Below, one piece after another: positions 14,917-21,277 of a stretch of 21,277 bases of DNA. The notes beneath the pieces were generated by a model, which was given only the letters and a program-made list of their open reading frames with translations, was not told the DNA's origin and did no database searches. The position numbers and the translations under genes are program-made. The stretch covers positions 1 through 21,277 of the forward strand of contig JAFDTZ010000022.1 of NCBI GenBank assembly GCA_019594305.1, read 5' to 3'. The stretch comes from Thermoplasmata archaeon (GTDB lineage: Archaea > Thermoplasmatota > Thermoplasmata > Halarchaeoplasmatales > Halarchaeoplasmataceae). Positions within the stretch are counted from its first letter, which is position 1. The number at the start of each line of letters is the position of its first letter.

Positions 14917-16114
14917 GTTCGGCGGTAGGTACGTCCCCGAAGCACTTTCAAGTGCACTGGATGAACTCGACTGCGCATACCGGCGGTTGAAAGACGATAA
15001 AAATTTCAACAATGAGTTGGAGTGTGAATTGAATAATTACGTGGGCAGACCGTCACCCCTTTACTTTGCGGACAATCTTACCCGCAGTTCGGGGGGCTCG
15101 AAGATATATCTTAAACTGGAGAGTCACAACCATACCGGTGCCCACAAGATAAACAACGCCGTGGGGCAGGCACTGGTTGCCAGAGAACTTGGCAAGAAGG
15201 TACTGATAGCGGAAACCGGAGCGGGCCAGCACGGCCTTGCCACTGCAACGGTGGCCGCTAGATTCGGTATGGGATGCAAGGTGTTCATGGGCGAGGTGGA
15301 TATGAGAAGGCAGTATCCCAATGTGTATCTTATGCGTCTTCTGGGTGCCGATGTCATACCGGTGCCCCACGGGACCAGAACCCTGAAGGATGCCATCAAT
15401 GCGACCCTTAAATACTGGATAGAGAATATCGAAGACAGCCATTATCTTCTCGGTTCCGCCCTGGGCCCCCATCCCTACCCCGCCATGGTCAGGGACTTTC
15501 AATCGGTGATCGGCAGGGAAGTGAGAGCACAGATGACGGAGCGGGAAGGACGTTTACCGGATACACTGGTTGCCTGTGTCGGCGGCGGCTCCAATGCTTT
15601 GGGGCTTTTTCACCCTTTCATGGATCAGGATAACATAAGGATGGTCGGTGTGGAAGCAGGGGGCAGGGGCGACGGTCCCGGTGAGCATGCCACCCGTATC
15701 GCGGTTTCCCAGCCGAAGCAGGGTATCGTACACGGCTATCTGTCTTATTTTTTACAAGACGAAAACGGTCAACTGTTACCTACACACTCGGTAAGCGCCG
15801 GGCTCGACTACGCGGGGATAGGCCCCGAGCACGCCTGGCTGTACAAAGAGGGGAGAACGGAATATGTTTCGGTTAGGGACGACGAAGCCGTGAAAGCCTA
15901 CAAGATACTGGCACGATCGGAGGGGATAATACCTGCTCTGGAAAGTTCACATGCGGTTGCCTTCGCATTAAAGGAGGCACCAAAACACCATGACGATCAC
16001 ATAATGGTGGTCAACATATCCGGAAGGGGCGATAAGGACATCTTCATAACCGCCGCCTTAACGGATAAAGATAACTGGAAGAATTTCTTAAAAAAGGAGG
16101 CAGTGGATGAGTGA
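14888..16114 (+). CDS. trpB: Tryptophan synthase beta chain
   Basis: This 408-residue PLP enzyme condenses indole with serine. The start FGEFGGRYVPE matches canonical TrpB (TrpB1 type). The Schiff-base lysine is Lys87 in HTGAHKIN and the catalytic Glu109 is in AETGAGQHG, both with the same numbers as in E. coli. GGGSNALG forms the PLP phosphate site. It works as the alpha2-beta2 complex with TrpA, encoded next. The ATG at 14888 lies inside the end of trpF; no nearer downstream ATG would keep the conserved N-terminus. Confidence 0.97.
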   Translation: MFKEDQYFGEFGGRYVPEALSSALDELDCAYRRLKDDKNFNNELECELNNYVGRPSPLYFADNLTRSSGGSKIYLKLESHNHTGAHKINNAVGQALVARELGKKVLIAETGAGQHGLATATVAARFGMGCKVFMGEVDMRRQYPNVYLMRLLGADVIPVPHGTRTLKDAINATLKYWIENIEDSHYLLGSALGPHPYPAMVRDFQSVIGREVRAQMTEREGRLPDTLVACVGGGSNALGLFHPFMDQDNIRMVGVEAGGRGDGPGEHATRIAVSQPKQGIVHGYLSYFLQDENGQLLPTHSVSAGLDYAGIGPEHAWLYKEGRTEYVSVRDDEAVKAYKILARSEGIIPALESSHAVAFALKEAPKHHDDHIMVVNISGRGDKDIFITAALTDKDNWKNFLKKEAVDE

Positions 16115-16874
16115 ACTTGGCATCGCCAGTGGTAAATTATCACTCATGACCCATGTCGTGGCAGGCTACCCCGACCCCGAGAGATCCTTTGAACTTGCGG
16201 TTACAATGGCGGAATCGGGAAGTGACATGATCGAGGTTCAGATACCCTTTTCCGACCCCCTTGCCGACGGCCCGGTGATAATGAAGGCGAACCAGGTGGC
16301 CCTGGACGCGGGTATGACCCCCGTAAAGGCCTTCGAGATGGTACGTGAATTGAGGTTGTCTACGGGTAAACCCGTGTTCGTGATGACCTATGCGAACATA
16401 CCATACGCCATCGGTTTAAAAAGATTTTTTTCCATGGCACTGGAAGCCGATGTCAACGGTCTCATAGTACCGGACCTACCCTTCGACTCATCGCTGCAGG
16501 AGTATTTTGACCTCACAGCCGAACATGATATGAACAATATCTACGTGGTATCGCCGGACATGGAACCCGACAGGCTGCGTGATGCCGTCGTTTCATCTTC
16601 GGGTTTCGTGTACACCACCCTCAGGGTCGGTATTACCGGGGCCGACAGGGGCAATATATCAGGCAAGGGCCTTGAATTTGTCAGGACGGTAAAAAGATAC
16701 ACCACGCTGCCTGTGGCCGCCGGGTTCGGTATCTCCAGTCCCGAGCAGTTCATATCTTTGGAGGGTATTGCGGATATCGGTGTCATAGGGAGTAAGCTAA
16801 TCAAGATATACGATACGGGTGGTACGGAAGAGGTGGGGGAATTCGTTAAAAAATGCGTATCCGACCATATGTAA
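16107..16874 (+). CDS. trpA: Tryptophan synthase alpha chain
   Basis: This 255-residue TIM barrel cleaves indole-3-glycerol phosphate to indole and glyceraldehyde 3-phosphate. The catalytic Glu43 (IEVQIPF) and Asp54 (PLADGP) correspond to E. coli Glu49 and Asp60, and PFSDPLADGPVI is the family signature. THVVAGYPD and GFGISSPEQ are also conserved. A perfect AAGGAGG at 16094-16100 lies 6 bases before the ATG, the strongest ribosome binding site in the operon. It overlaps trpB by 8 bases. It is the last trp gene; only 17 bases separate it from the convergent metal exporter gene, and no T-rich terminator is evident there. Confidence 0.97.
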   Translation: MSELGIASGKLSLMTHVVAGYPDPERSFELAVTMAESGSDMIEVQIPFSDPLADGPVIMKANQVALDAGMTPVKAFEMVRELRLSTGKPVFVMTYANIPYAIGLKRFFSMALEADVNGLIVPDLPFDSSLQEYFDLTAEHDMNNIYVVSPDMEPDRLRDAVVSSSGFVYTTLRVGITGADRGNISGKGLEFVRTVKRYTTLPVAAGFGISSPEQFISLEGIADIGVIGSKLIKIYDTGGTEEVGEFVKKCVSDHM

Positions 16875-16891
16875 TGACTGTACACACGATT

Positions 16892-18043
16892 CTATTCCGA
16901 TATCTCACAAAGATCACAGCTCATGGCGCAGGGTTCGATATGGACCTGTACGGAAATGGGGACTTTTAGTTTTCTTTTTAGTATGCCCTCTATTTCGATT
17001 TCCAAGTTAGCGGATATCCCGTGGGCTTGACTTACGTCTTTCTTACGCGGTAGTTCAACGTGGAAGGATAACAAAATCACTTCGTCGCCTTCGGAGATCG
17101 ATATACGGTGAGGGTTCTTAACATCTCTTCGTTTGTTGACCACGTCCGTAACGATACCTTCGATCTCTTTTTCCGGTATCACCCATGGGTCCAGGTGTAC
17201 GTCTACAGAGGCCGAAAATTCCCGTTCAAGTATATCGGTAAGAAGGTGTGTTACCCGATGTGCCTGTTTCAGTGTTCCCGGTTCGGGAACCATGTGGAGC
17301 GAGATGGCCATGTGGTCTCCGTAGTCGTGTACCTTTATACCGTGGACATCTCTTACTCCCTCTACCACCGTTGATCTTTCTTTTATATCCTTCAACAATT
17401 CTTCCGGGGGTGCCGTCCCCAGCAGCTTGTTGGCCGCCTTTCTGAGGTATGAGGTGCCTATGTATCCCAGTATGACGGCTATCACCATACCCATTAAAGG
17501 GTCGAGTTCGGGGAAGCCTATTTGAGAGCCGTATATCGCCGCTAGAACAAGTATGGTTGTCAATGCATCCGACCGGTGATGCCACGCATCGGCCTTCAAG
17601 GATTCCACACTTTCCTTACGTCCGACGTGGTAACTTATCTCACCCATAACAGCCTTCACAACGGCCGTGAGTATGATGATCACAAAAAATAGCTTCTCCA
17701 TGCTTATCGTTTCTGGGCCCACGATCAACGCAAGTGCCCCGTCGCTCATGAATTTAACAGCCACTACCACCAGAAGTATACCTACCACAAGCAGTGCCAG
17801 CTGATCCGCCCTACCGTGGCCGAAGGGGTGGCCCTCGTCGGCCGGCTTTTCCGATATTTTCAGGCCTGCGTACACCGCTCCGGAGCTGAGGCTGTCCGAA
17901 AGTGTATGAAATGCATCCGACAGAAGAGCCAGGCTGCCGACGACAATACCTATCCACAGTTTGATCCCAAAGATGACTATGTCTATGCATATGCTGGTAA
18001 GTGCAACTCTTTTAGGTACTTCATGATGTGTGTGTTCATGCAT
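16892..18043 (-). CDS. Cation diffusion facilitator (CDF) metal exporter
   Basis: This 383-residue membrane protein has an N-terminal His-rich tail (MHEHTHH), about six TM helices (to about residue 190) and a long cytoplasmic region. TM2 carries H46-T-L-S-D50 and TM5 carries H155-H-R-S-D159. These paired HxxxD sites are usual for CDF zinc (or related divalent metal) exporters. The cytoplasmic part contains two copies of the metallochaperone-like dimerisation domain, about residues 205-290 and 292-370; each has an AH-x-x-(S/T)-x-L/ILE-type helix and ends V-x-(V/I)-H-(L/I)-(D/E)-P. It finishes with a cysteine tail, C372-x3-C376-x2-C379. A TATA-like CTTTAAT near 18072-18079 predicts a nearly leaderless message. 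It should export a divalent metal from the cytoplasm; its metal cannot be fixed from sequence. Confidence 0.92.
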   Translation of the reverse strand: MHEHTHHEVPKRVALTSICIDIVIFGIKLWIGIVVGSLALLSDAFHTLSDSLSSGAVYAGLKISEKPADEGHPFGHGRADQLALLVVGILLVVVAVKFMSDGALALIVGPETISMEKLFFVIIILTAVVKAVMGEISYHVGRKESVESLKADAWHHRSDALTTILVLAAIYGSQIGFPELDPLMGMVIAVILGYIGTSYLRKAANKLLGTAPPEELLKDIKERSTVVEGVRDVHGIKVHDYGDHMAISLHMVPEPGTLKQAHRVTHLLTDILEREFSASVDVHLDPWVIPEKEIEGIVTDVVNKRRDVKNPHRISISEGDEVILLSFHVELPRKKDVSQAHGISANLEIEIEGILKRKLKVPISVQVHIEPCAMSCDLCEISE

Positions 18044-18104
18044 GGTTGCTTACGGAATCACGGGAGATGAATTAAAGATTACGGGCTATATTGTGCTAAC
18101 CCTT

Positions 18105-18250
18105 CCAAAATGCTTATACTGATGTACCATATTCCGAACATGTTATGGTCGTAAACCTACCACCATGGTATAGGCCGCGGGTTCAAATCTTGGGGAACAC
18201 GCTCCCCAAGCTCGGGAATTTTTATAAATTCCCTCGTCCCGCCGGGTCTA
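18105..18250 (+). ncRNA. tRNA-Ala-derived element: duplicated promoter and 3' half with split T arm
   Basis: The 22 bases at 18105-18126 match the tRNA-Ala promoter (18322-18343) at 18 positions, including CTTATA. Positions 18166-18189 match the tRNA-Ala 3' half (18420-18443) at 23 of 24 bases. The T arm is then interrupted by 49 bases (18189-18237) holding two perfect hairpins, CTTGGGG/CCCCAAG (18189-18210) and GGGAATTT/AAATTCCC (18214-18233). CCCGC plus CGGGTCTA (18238-18250) completes a T stem and acceptor-like end. No acceptor 5' strand or D-arm 5' strand exists, so it cannot be an ordinary tRNA. Instead TAGGCC-GCGGG (18171-18181) can pair with CCCGC-GGGTCTA across a 2-nt bulge. This would make a three-way junction. 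Expression would start near 18142. It could be a pseudogene or a new small RNA; the fold is my manual inference. Confidence 0.5.
18126..18149. promoter_or_regulatory. Inverted repeat at the predicted start of the tRNA-derived element
   Basis: ACCATA and TATGGT form perfect 6-bp arms with a 12-bp spacer that includes the palindrome AACATGTT (18137-18144). The repeat begins 8 bases after the TATA box CTTATA and spans the predicted transcription start near 18142, an operator-like position. A hairpin role is also possible. Confidence 0.35.
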
Positions 18251-18321
18251 AAAAATTGGATGTTTTACTTAGGCGAGTAGAATGCACAGCATCCTTTGTA
18301 GTCCATCAACCCCTTTAATCT

Positions 18322-18343
18322 CCAAAATCCTTATAGGTATGTA
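18322..18343 (+). promoter_or_regulatory. Promoter of tRNA-Ala
   Basis: CCAAAAT (BRE region) followed by CCTTATAGG (TATA box, centre about 18333) lies about 26 bases before the mature tRNA 5' end at 18360, the normal archaeal spacing. Confidence 0.65.
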
Positions 18344-18359
18344 AAGAATCACTCGTTTC

Positions 18360-18455
18360 GGGCCCATAGATCAGTGGAAGATCGCTACCTTGGCATCCGA
18401 CGAAAATCGTCGGCTAAATTGGTAGAGGCCGCGGGTTCAAATCCCGCTGGGTCCA
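18360..18455 (+). tRNA. tRNA-Ala(GGC) with a 24-nt intron
   Basis: A full cloverleaf can be drawn. The acceptor stem is GGGCCCA (18360-18366) with TGGGTCC (18448-18454). It contains the G3:U70 pair (18362 with 18452), the identity element of tRNA-Ala. The D stem is GATC/GATC (18369-18372, 18380-18383) with the GG pair at 18376-18377. The anticodon stem is CTACC (18385-18389) with GGTAG (18421-18425), and the T arm is GCGGG-TTCAAAT-CCCGC (18431-18447). The discriminator is A18455. CCA is not encoded. After removal of the intron (18396-18419) the anticodon loop is TTGGCAT, giving anticodon GGC for alanine. Confidence 0.92.
18396..18419 (+). other. tRNA-Ala intron at the canonical 37/38 site
   Basis: The precursor forms a canonical bulge-helix-bulge. 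The 4-bp central helix is TTGG (18390-18393) with CTAA (18414-18417). The 3-nt bulges are CAT (18394-18396) and ATT (18418-18420). The intron helix is CCGACGA/TCGTCGG (18397-18403, 18407-18413) closed by AAA. Cleavage by the archaeal splicing endonuclease within the bulges removes 24 nt and joins positions 37 and 38. Confidence 0.85.
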
Positions 18456-18477
18456 TTATCGTTACGGTTCAATACAC

Positions 18478-18485
18478 TTTATTTT
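18478..18485 (+). terminator. T-rich terminator after tRNA-Ala
   Basis: TTTATTTT follows the tRNA by 23 bases and precedes the convergent surface-protein gene. This is a weak call based on T richness only. Confidence 0.35.
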
Positions 18486-18502
18486 CGCATAATCTCTATG
18501 TT

Positions 18503-20113
18503 CTAAACATCATCATCCAACATATCTTCCACTATTGTATCATCGGAGGCGTCTTCACTTACAGGCGATCCTTGCTTACCCTTCATAACGAACACCAGTG
18601 CGAGGGCAGCGCCTACCACTATCAATGCGATTAACCACCAGTATTGTGACAGGAATCCAGCGCTGTCGTCATCATCGTCCGGAGGTACGTCATCGTCTTC
18701 TTCCATCTGGAATACTGCCGTAATCGTCTTGTTCTCGGTCATTTTTATTGTTATTTCATCATCGGTTCCGGTAACGGCGCCCGTCCATTCTACGAAGACC
18801 CATCCCTCGTCAGGCGTGGCCGTGAGAGTAACATTGGTTCCTTCTGCGTATTCATCTTGCTCAGGGTTTATGCTGACGGTACCGTTTCCTATGATATTTA
18901 CCGTCAGTACGAAAGTTTCTTCCTCGATCACATCTTCCGAGAAAACCGCCGTTATCTCGTGATCGCCGTTCATGGTTATGGTGGTAGTTGCTGATGTAAC
19001 ATCAGCTATAGTATCTGTATAGCCGGTCCACCCCACGAAGTGATAACCTGCATCGGGCGTGGCAACAAGGTCAAAGACTGTACCATAATCGTGTGTGTAT
19101 GTCCCTTCTCCGGACACGGTTACAGAGCCACCATCAGTACTATCAATGGTCAGATCATGTTCGTTGATGGCGAAGTTGGCCGTTATAGTGTAATCGCCTT
19201 CCAAAACGATAGTGGTTTCCGCTTCACTCGGGTCAGCTATCGTATCTGTATCACCTATCCACTCCACGAAGTGATAGTTCGCATCAGGGGTGGCTACAAG
19301 GTCAACAATACTACCGCCCAGGTATGGAAAGTTACCTTCACAGGGAGTAATCACCTCACCTCCATCTGTGGAATGAATGGTCAATTCGTATACTACGGGT
19401 ATATGAACCTCATCTTGCCTGCTCAAGAACGGGTAGGTCTCAGTATCCACGAGATTCCAGATATGTCCGGCGTCCCGGGAATCAACGTCCGCCACCCCGA
19501 CGATGTCCCAGCCGACATTTGTGAAAGTGCTTATGTCCTTCATCTCCGTAGTCGTACTACCGGTTGCGTTTCCTTCCGTACCTGTTTGTTTGCTTATCCC
19601 GATATCCCAGAAGTTCCCCCTCATCTCGAAGGAGGCAGTGGAATTGTCTATCAATCCGGCAAAACCTTTGTCCGTAGGATCATTGGTATCGGTGTAATGT
19701 ACGTTTCCGATGGAGTAGTAGTTGATGACCTTTTCGCGTTCGTTGTATCCGATGAAACCACCGATTGATGTTTCGTTTGAATCGATATTCCGTGTAACGG
19801 TACCGAATGCATAGGAGTCCTCACCGATGCCAAGCAGGCTCCAGCCCACGGGCACGAACCCGTCTCCGCCGTTCCATCCGCTGGTCTCGCTCGCATCGAT
19901 ATGGTTTGCTAGGGCATAGTTAGCCGTAAGATTTGCACTCATGTTCTGCAAATCGTTAACATCGTATATCATGTACGGGTCTTGCAGCGTACCGGACCCT
20001 GATATGAAATTGCCTTCTATCGATTCGTTCAGAACTTCATCGTCTTCAATCGCCCCGCCGCCGACTGCTACCAGCATCACGATGATCCCGCCCGTAAGTA
20101 TCTTCTTTGTCAT
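18503..20113 (-). CDS. Membrane-anchored surface protein with GLUG-like and InlB-type repeats
   Basis: A 536-residue exported protein. An N-terminal signal peptide (about 1-21, KKILTGGIIVMLVAVGGGA) is followed by a region (about 40-235) resembling GLUG/beta-helix segments (IGGFIGYN, YYSIGNVHY, and a final TYPFLSRQ). Three tandem beta-repeats of the InlB/Listeria-Bacteroides type follow, at about 240-313, 317-393 and 400-473. Each has a Gly-rich turn, L-x-A-T-P-D, F-V-(E/G)-W and an I-T-A-x-F end. An Asp-rich spacer (about 474-487) precedes one TM helix (about 492-511) and a short acidic cytoplasmic tail. It is probably displayed on the cell surface and may mediate binding; no enzyme motif is seen. 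AAGGTGA lies 4 bases before the ATG at 20113, and a TATA-like TTTATATTT lies near 20136-20146. The gene is convergent with tRNA-Ala. Confidence 0.88.
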   Translation of the reverse strand: MTKKILTGGIIVMLVAVGGGAIEDDEVLNESIEGNFISGSGTLQDPYMIYDVNDLQNMSANLTANYALANHIDASETSGWNGGDGFVPVGWSLLGIGEDSYAFGTVTRNIDSNETSIGGFIGYNEREKVINYYSIGNVHYTDTNDPTDKGFAGLIDNSTASFEMRGNFWDIGISKQTGTEGNATGSTTTEMKDISTFTNVGWDIVGVADVDSRDAGHIWNLVDTETYPFLSRQDEVHIPVVYELTIHSTDGGEVITPCEGNFPYLGGSIVDLVATPDANYHFVEWIGDTDTIADPSEAETTIVLEGDYTITANFAINEHDLTIDSTDGGSVTVSGEGTYTHDYGTVFDLVATPDAGYHFVGWTGYTDTIADVTSATTTITMNGDHEITAVFSEDVIEEETFVLTVNIIGNGTVSINPEQDEYAEGTNVTLTATPDEGWVFVEWTGAVTGTDDEITIKMTENKTITAVFQMEEDDDVPPDDDDDSAGFLSQYWWLIALIVVGAALALVFVMKGKQGSPVSEDASDDTIVEDMLDDDV

Positions 20114-20205
20114 CTTTTCACCTTGGTGATAACCGAAATATAAACCATAAGAGATAACATTTACTCAGCCTTTCCGCCACCTACTTCCCTACCGGTCCGG
20201 ATAAC

Positions 20206-20222
20206 CAAAGCCTTTTATATGA
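20206..20222 (+). promoter_or_regulatory. Upstream candidate promoter (P1) of the 23S rRNA gene
   Basis: CCAAAGCCTTTTATATG has the same BRE-plus-TATA layout as the tRNA-Ala and cold-shock promoters. It predicts a start near 20243. No protein gene follows it, so it most likely serves the rRNA. Confidence 0.5.
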
Positions 20223-20280
20223 GTTGACTCCTAGGCCGATTTCCCCTCTTGATTAAGTATAATCATAGGGAATAAAATAA

Positions 20281-20290
20281 GGTTTAAATA
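20281..20290 (+). promoter_or_regulatory. Proximal candidate promoter (P2) of the 23S rRNA gene
   Basis: GGTTTAAATA is a strong TATA box about 150 bases before the 23S 5' end. Predicted start is near 20312. Confidence 0.6.
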
Positions 20291-20322
20291 CACCATGTGC
20301 AGTAGTATTATATTACATGGTG
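20291..20322. repeat. Inverted repeat at the rRNA promoter start region
   Basis: CACCATGT (20291-20298) and ACATGGTG (20315-20322) are perfect 8-bp arms around a 16-bp AT-rich spacer, immediately after the P2 TATA box and covering its predicted start. It could be an operator or, if transcribed from P1, a leader hairpin. Confidence 0.45.
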
Positions 20323-20376
20323 AAATGTGCACCCGGCGACACGAAATATGGTTGTCGGGGAAGGGTATAGGACCGC

Positions 20377-20412
20377 CCAGGTCCGATGATTACCGTTCAT
20401 ACGCAGACCTGG
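20377..20412 (+). other. Leader hairpin in the pre-23S transcript
   Basis: CCAGGTC (20377-20383) and GACCTGG (20406-20412) are perfect 7-bp arms with a 22-nt loop, 26 bases before the mature 5' end. It is probably a folding or processing element of the precursor. The main processing stem would need the 3' flank, which is outside the window. Confidence 0.4.
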
Positions 20413-20437
20413 ATGTGTACCAGTCCAAGAATTATAT

Positions 20438-21277
20438 GCTGCAGTCGCTCCACCACTTGATGGATGGCTCGGCTCGGGCGCCGACGAAGGTCGTGCCAAG
20501 CGGCGATACGCGTGGGGTAGGCGCAAGGAACCTTAGATCCCACGATAGCCTAATGGGACTTCCCCCTTAGAATCCGTAAGGATAGGTAACCTCCCGAATT
20601 GAAACATCTTAGTAGGGAGAGGAAAAGAAATCAATAGAGATGCCGTTAGTAAAGTCGATCGAACACGGTGCAGAGCAAACCGAATCCCCCCAGAAATGGA
20701 AGGGAGATGTGGTGTTTTGGACCTCGGTACATCTTCCCCACCCAATCCGAAATCTTCTGGAACGTTGTGCAATACAGGGTGATAGCCCCGTAGGAGATAG
20801 GTGGAAAGATGATTCGAGGTATCCAGAGTAGCGTGCGTTGGATATCGCGCGTGAACTTGGGAGGCATAAACTTCCAACTCTAAATACGTCCCGAGACCGA
20901 TAGCAAACTAGTATCGTGAGTGAAAGCTGAAAAGTACCCCTGCCGGGAGGTGAAAAGAACCTGAAATTAGGTGGTTACAGACTGATAAGGCGTGAAAGGA
21001 ACGAAGCTCTGTAATAGGAGTGGACCGACGTCTTATCGTACGTTTCGAAAAACGGGCCAGAGAGTTCTGGTCAACGGCGAGGTTAAGTCTGACAAGGACG
21101 TAACCATAGGGAAACCAACATGTTCGCATTCTTCGGAAGAGGAACGAGGTGAAATCGCCTGAAGTCGTTGGCTGGATACCCGAAGCCGGTCGATCTATGC
21201 GTGGGCAGGGTGAAGCCTCTCGAAAGGGAGGTGGAGGCCCGCACGGGTGGTGAGCTACAAATCCCTCCGATGACCTG
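20438..21277 (+). rRNA. 23S ribosomal RNA, 5' portion (runs off window)
   Basis: About 840 bases of domain I and the start of domain II of large-subunit rRNA are present. Recognisable conserved stretches include GATGGATGGCTCGGCTC near the 5' end, GACGAAGGTCGTGCCAAG, GAATTGAAACATCTTAGTA with GAGGAAAAGAAATCAA (20598-20635) and GTGAAAAGAACCTGAAA (20950-20966). The 5' end was placed by aligning GATGGATG with position 23 of E. coli 23S rRNA; the error may be 5-10 bases. No 16S gene lies immediately upstream. The nearest upstream gene is a protein gene on the other strand, so this gene appears to have its own promoter. Unlinked rRNA genes are known in Thermoplasma relatives. Short open frames across it are not real genes. 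Confidence 0.95.

Noticed and set aside
16879..16884. A TGTACA hexamer in the 17-bp gap between trpA and the CDF gene
   Set aside because: Single TGTACA copies also occur inside coding regions at about the chance rate, and this one is not near a promoter.
18142..18250. The tRNA-derived element as a 3' half of a split (trans-spliced) tRNA
   Set aside because: A split 3' half should keep an uninterrupted T arm, and no BHB-type junction was found at the 49-nt insertion; kept only as an alternative.
18166..18443. The duplicated tRNA 3' segment read as attachment sites of an integrated element
   Set aside because: The copies are only about 254 bp apart, the promoter is also duplicated, and no integrase or cargo lies between them.
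19040..19768. A 242-codon open frame on the plus strand opposite the surface-protein gene
   Set aside because: The minus-strand protein has signal peptide, repeats and TM anchor, while this frame shows no domain and is a shadow of the repetitive coding sequence.
20295..21129. Several 60-115-codon open frames on both strands
   Set aside because: They lie in the rRNA leader and 23S rRNA gene, where conserved rRNA sequence explains the region.
1..21277. CRISPR arrays, insertion sequences or prophage genes
   Set aside because: No regularly spaced repeats, transposase, integrase or phage structural motifs were seen on either strand.

Overview
The window looks like chromosomal DNA from a euryarchaeon, most probably of the Thermoplasmata or a close relative. 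The reasons are archaeal-type TATA promoters (often with a CCAAA-type BRE), several apparently leaderless or short-leader starts, a tRNA-Ala gene with a bulge-helix-bulge (BHB) intron and no encoded CCA, a 23S rRNA gene with no 16S gene directly upstream (known in Thermoplasma relatives), and large secreted proteins with archaeal-style architecture. The lineage assignment is inference.

Layout, left to right. Positions 1-2924 (minus) hold an efflux-type ABC operon: a TetR-family regulator, an ABC ATPase, and two paralogous ABC-2 permeases, the second cut by the window edge. A perfect 9-bp inverted repeat sits between the TATA box and the start of the regulator gene. Positions 3085-6324 (plus) hold a 1079-residue secreted metallophosphoesterase with several beta-sandwich-like domains. 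Positions 6350-9045 (minus) hold a TldD/PmbA (TldE) protease pair, followed at 9159-9353 by a cold-shock-domain protein. Positions 9509-10224 (plus) hold the nickel regulator NikR, with a self-directed operator around its own TATA box, and an acylphosphatase.

Positions 10433-16874 hold a complete tryptophan operon in the order trpE-trpGD-trpC-trpF-trpB-trpA. It is tightly packed, and most junctions overlap. It is preceded by two TGTACA hexamers, which match the TRP-box consensus known from Methanothermobacter TrpY. The operon carries the enzymes from chorismate to tryptophan: TrpE and TrpG make anthranilate, TrpD adds the phosphoribosyl group, TrpF and TrpC convert it to indole-glycerol phosphate, and TrpA and TrpB finish the synthesis. 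A convergent CDF-family metal exporter with a doubled C-terminal domain lies at 16892-18043.

The right part is rich in stable RNA. The tRNA-Ala(GGC) gene (18360-18455) contains a 24-nt intron with a textbook BHB. About 200 bp upstream lies a second copy of its promoter and 3' half. This copy has lost the 5' acceptor and D-arm start, and its T arm is split by 49 nt holding two perfect hairpins; it can be folded into a three-way-junction RNA. I consider this the most novel-looking item. Next come a membrane-anchored surface protein with three beta-repeats (minus, 18503-20113) and a 23S rRNA gene preceded by two candidate promoters and inverted repeats. The 23S gene runs off the right edge.

No CRISPR array, transposase, integrase or insertion sequence was seen.
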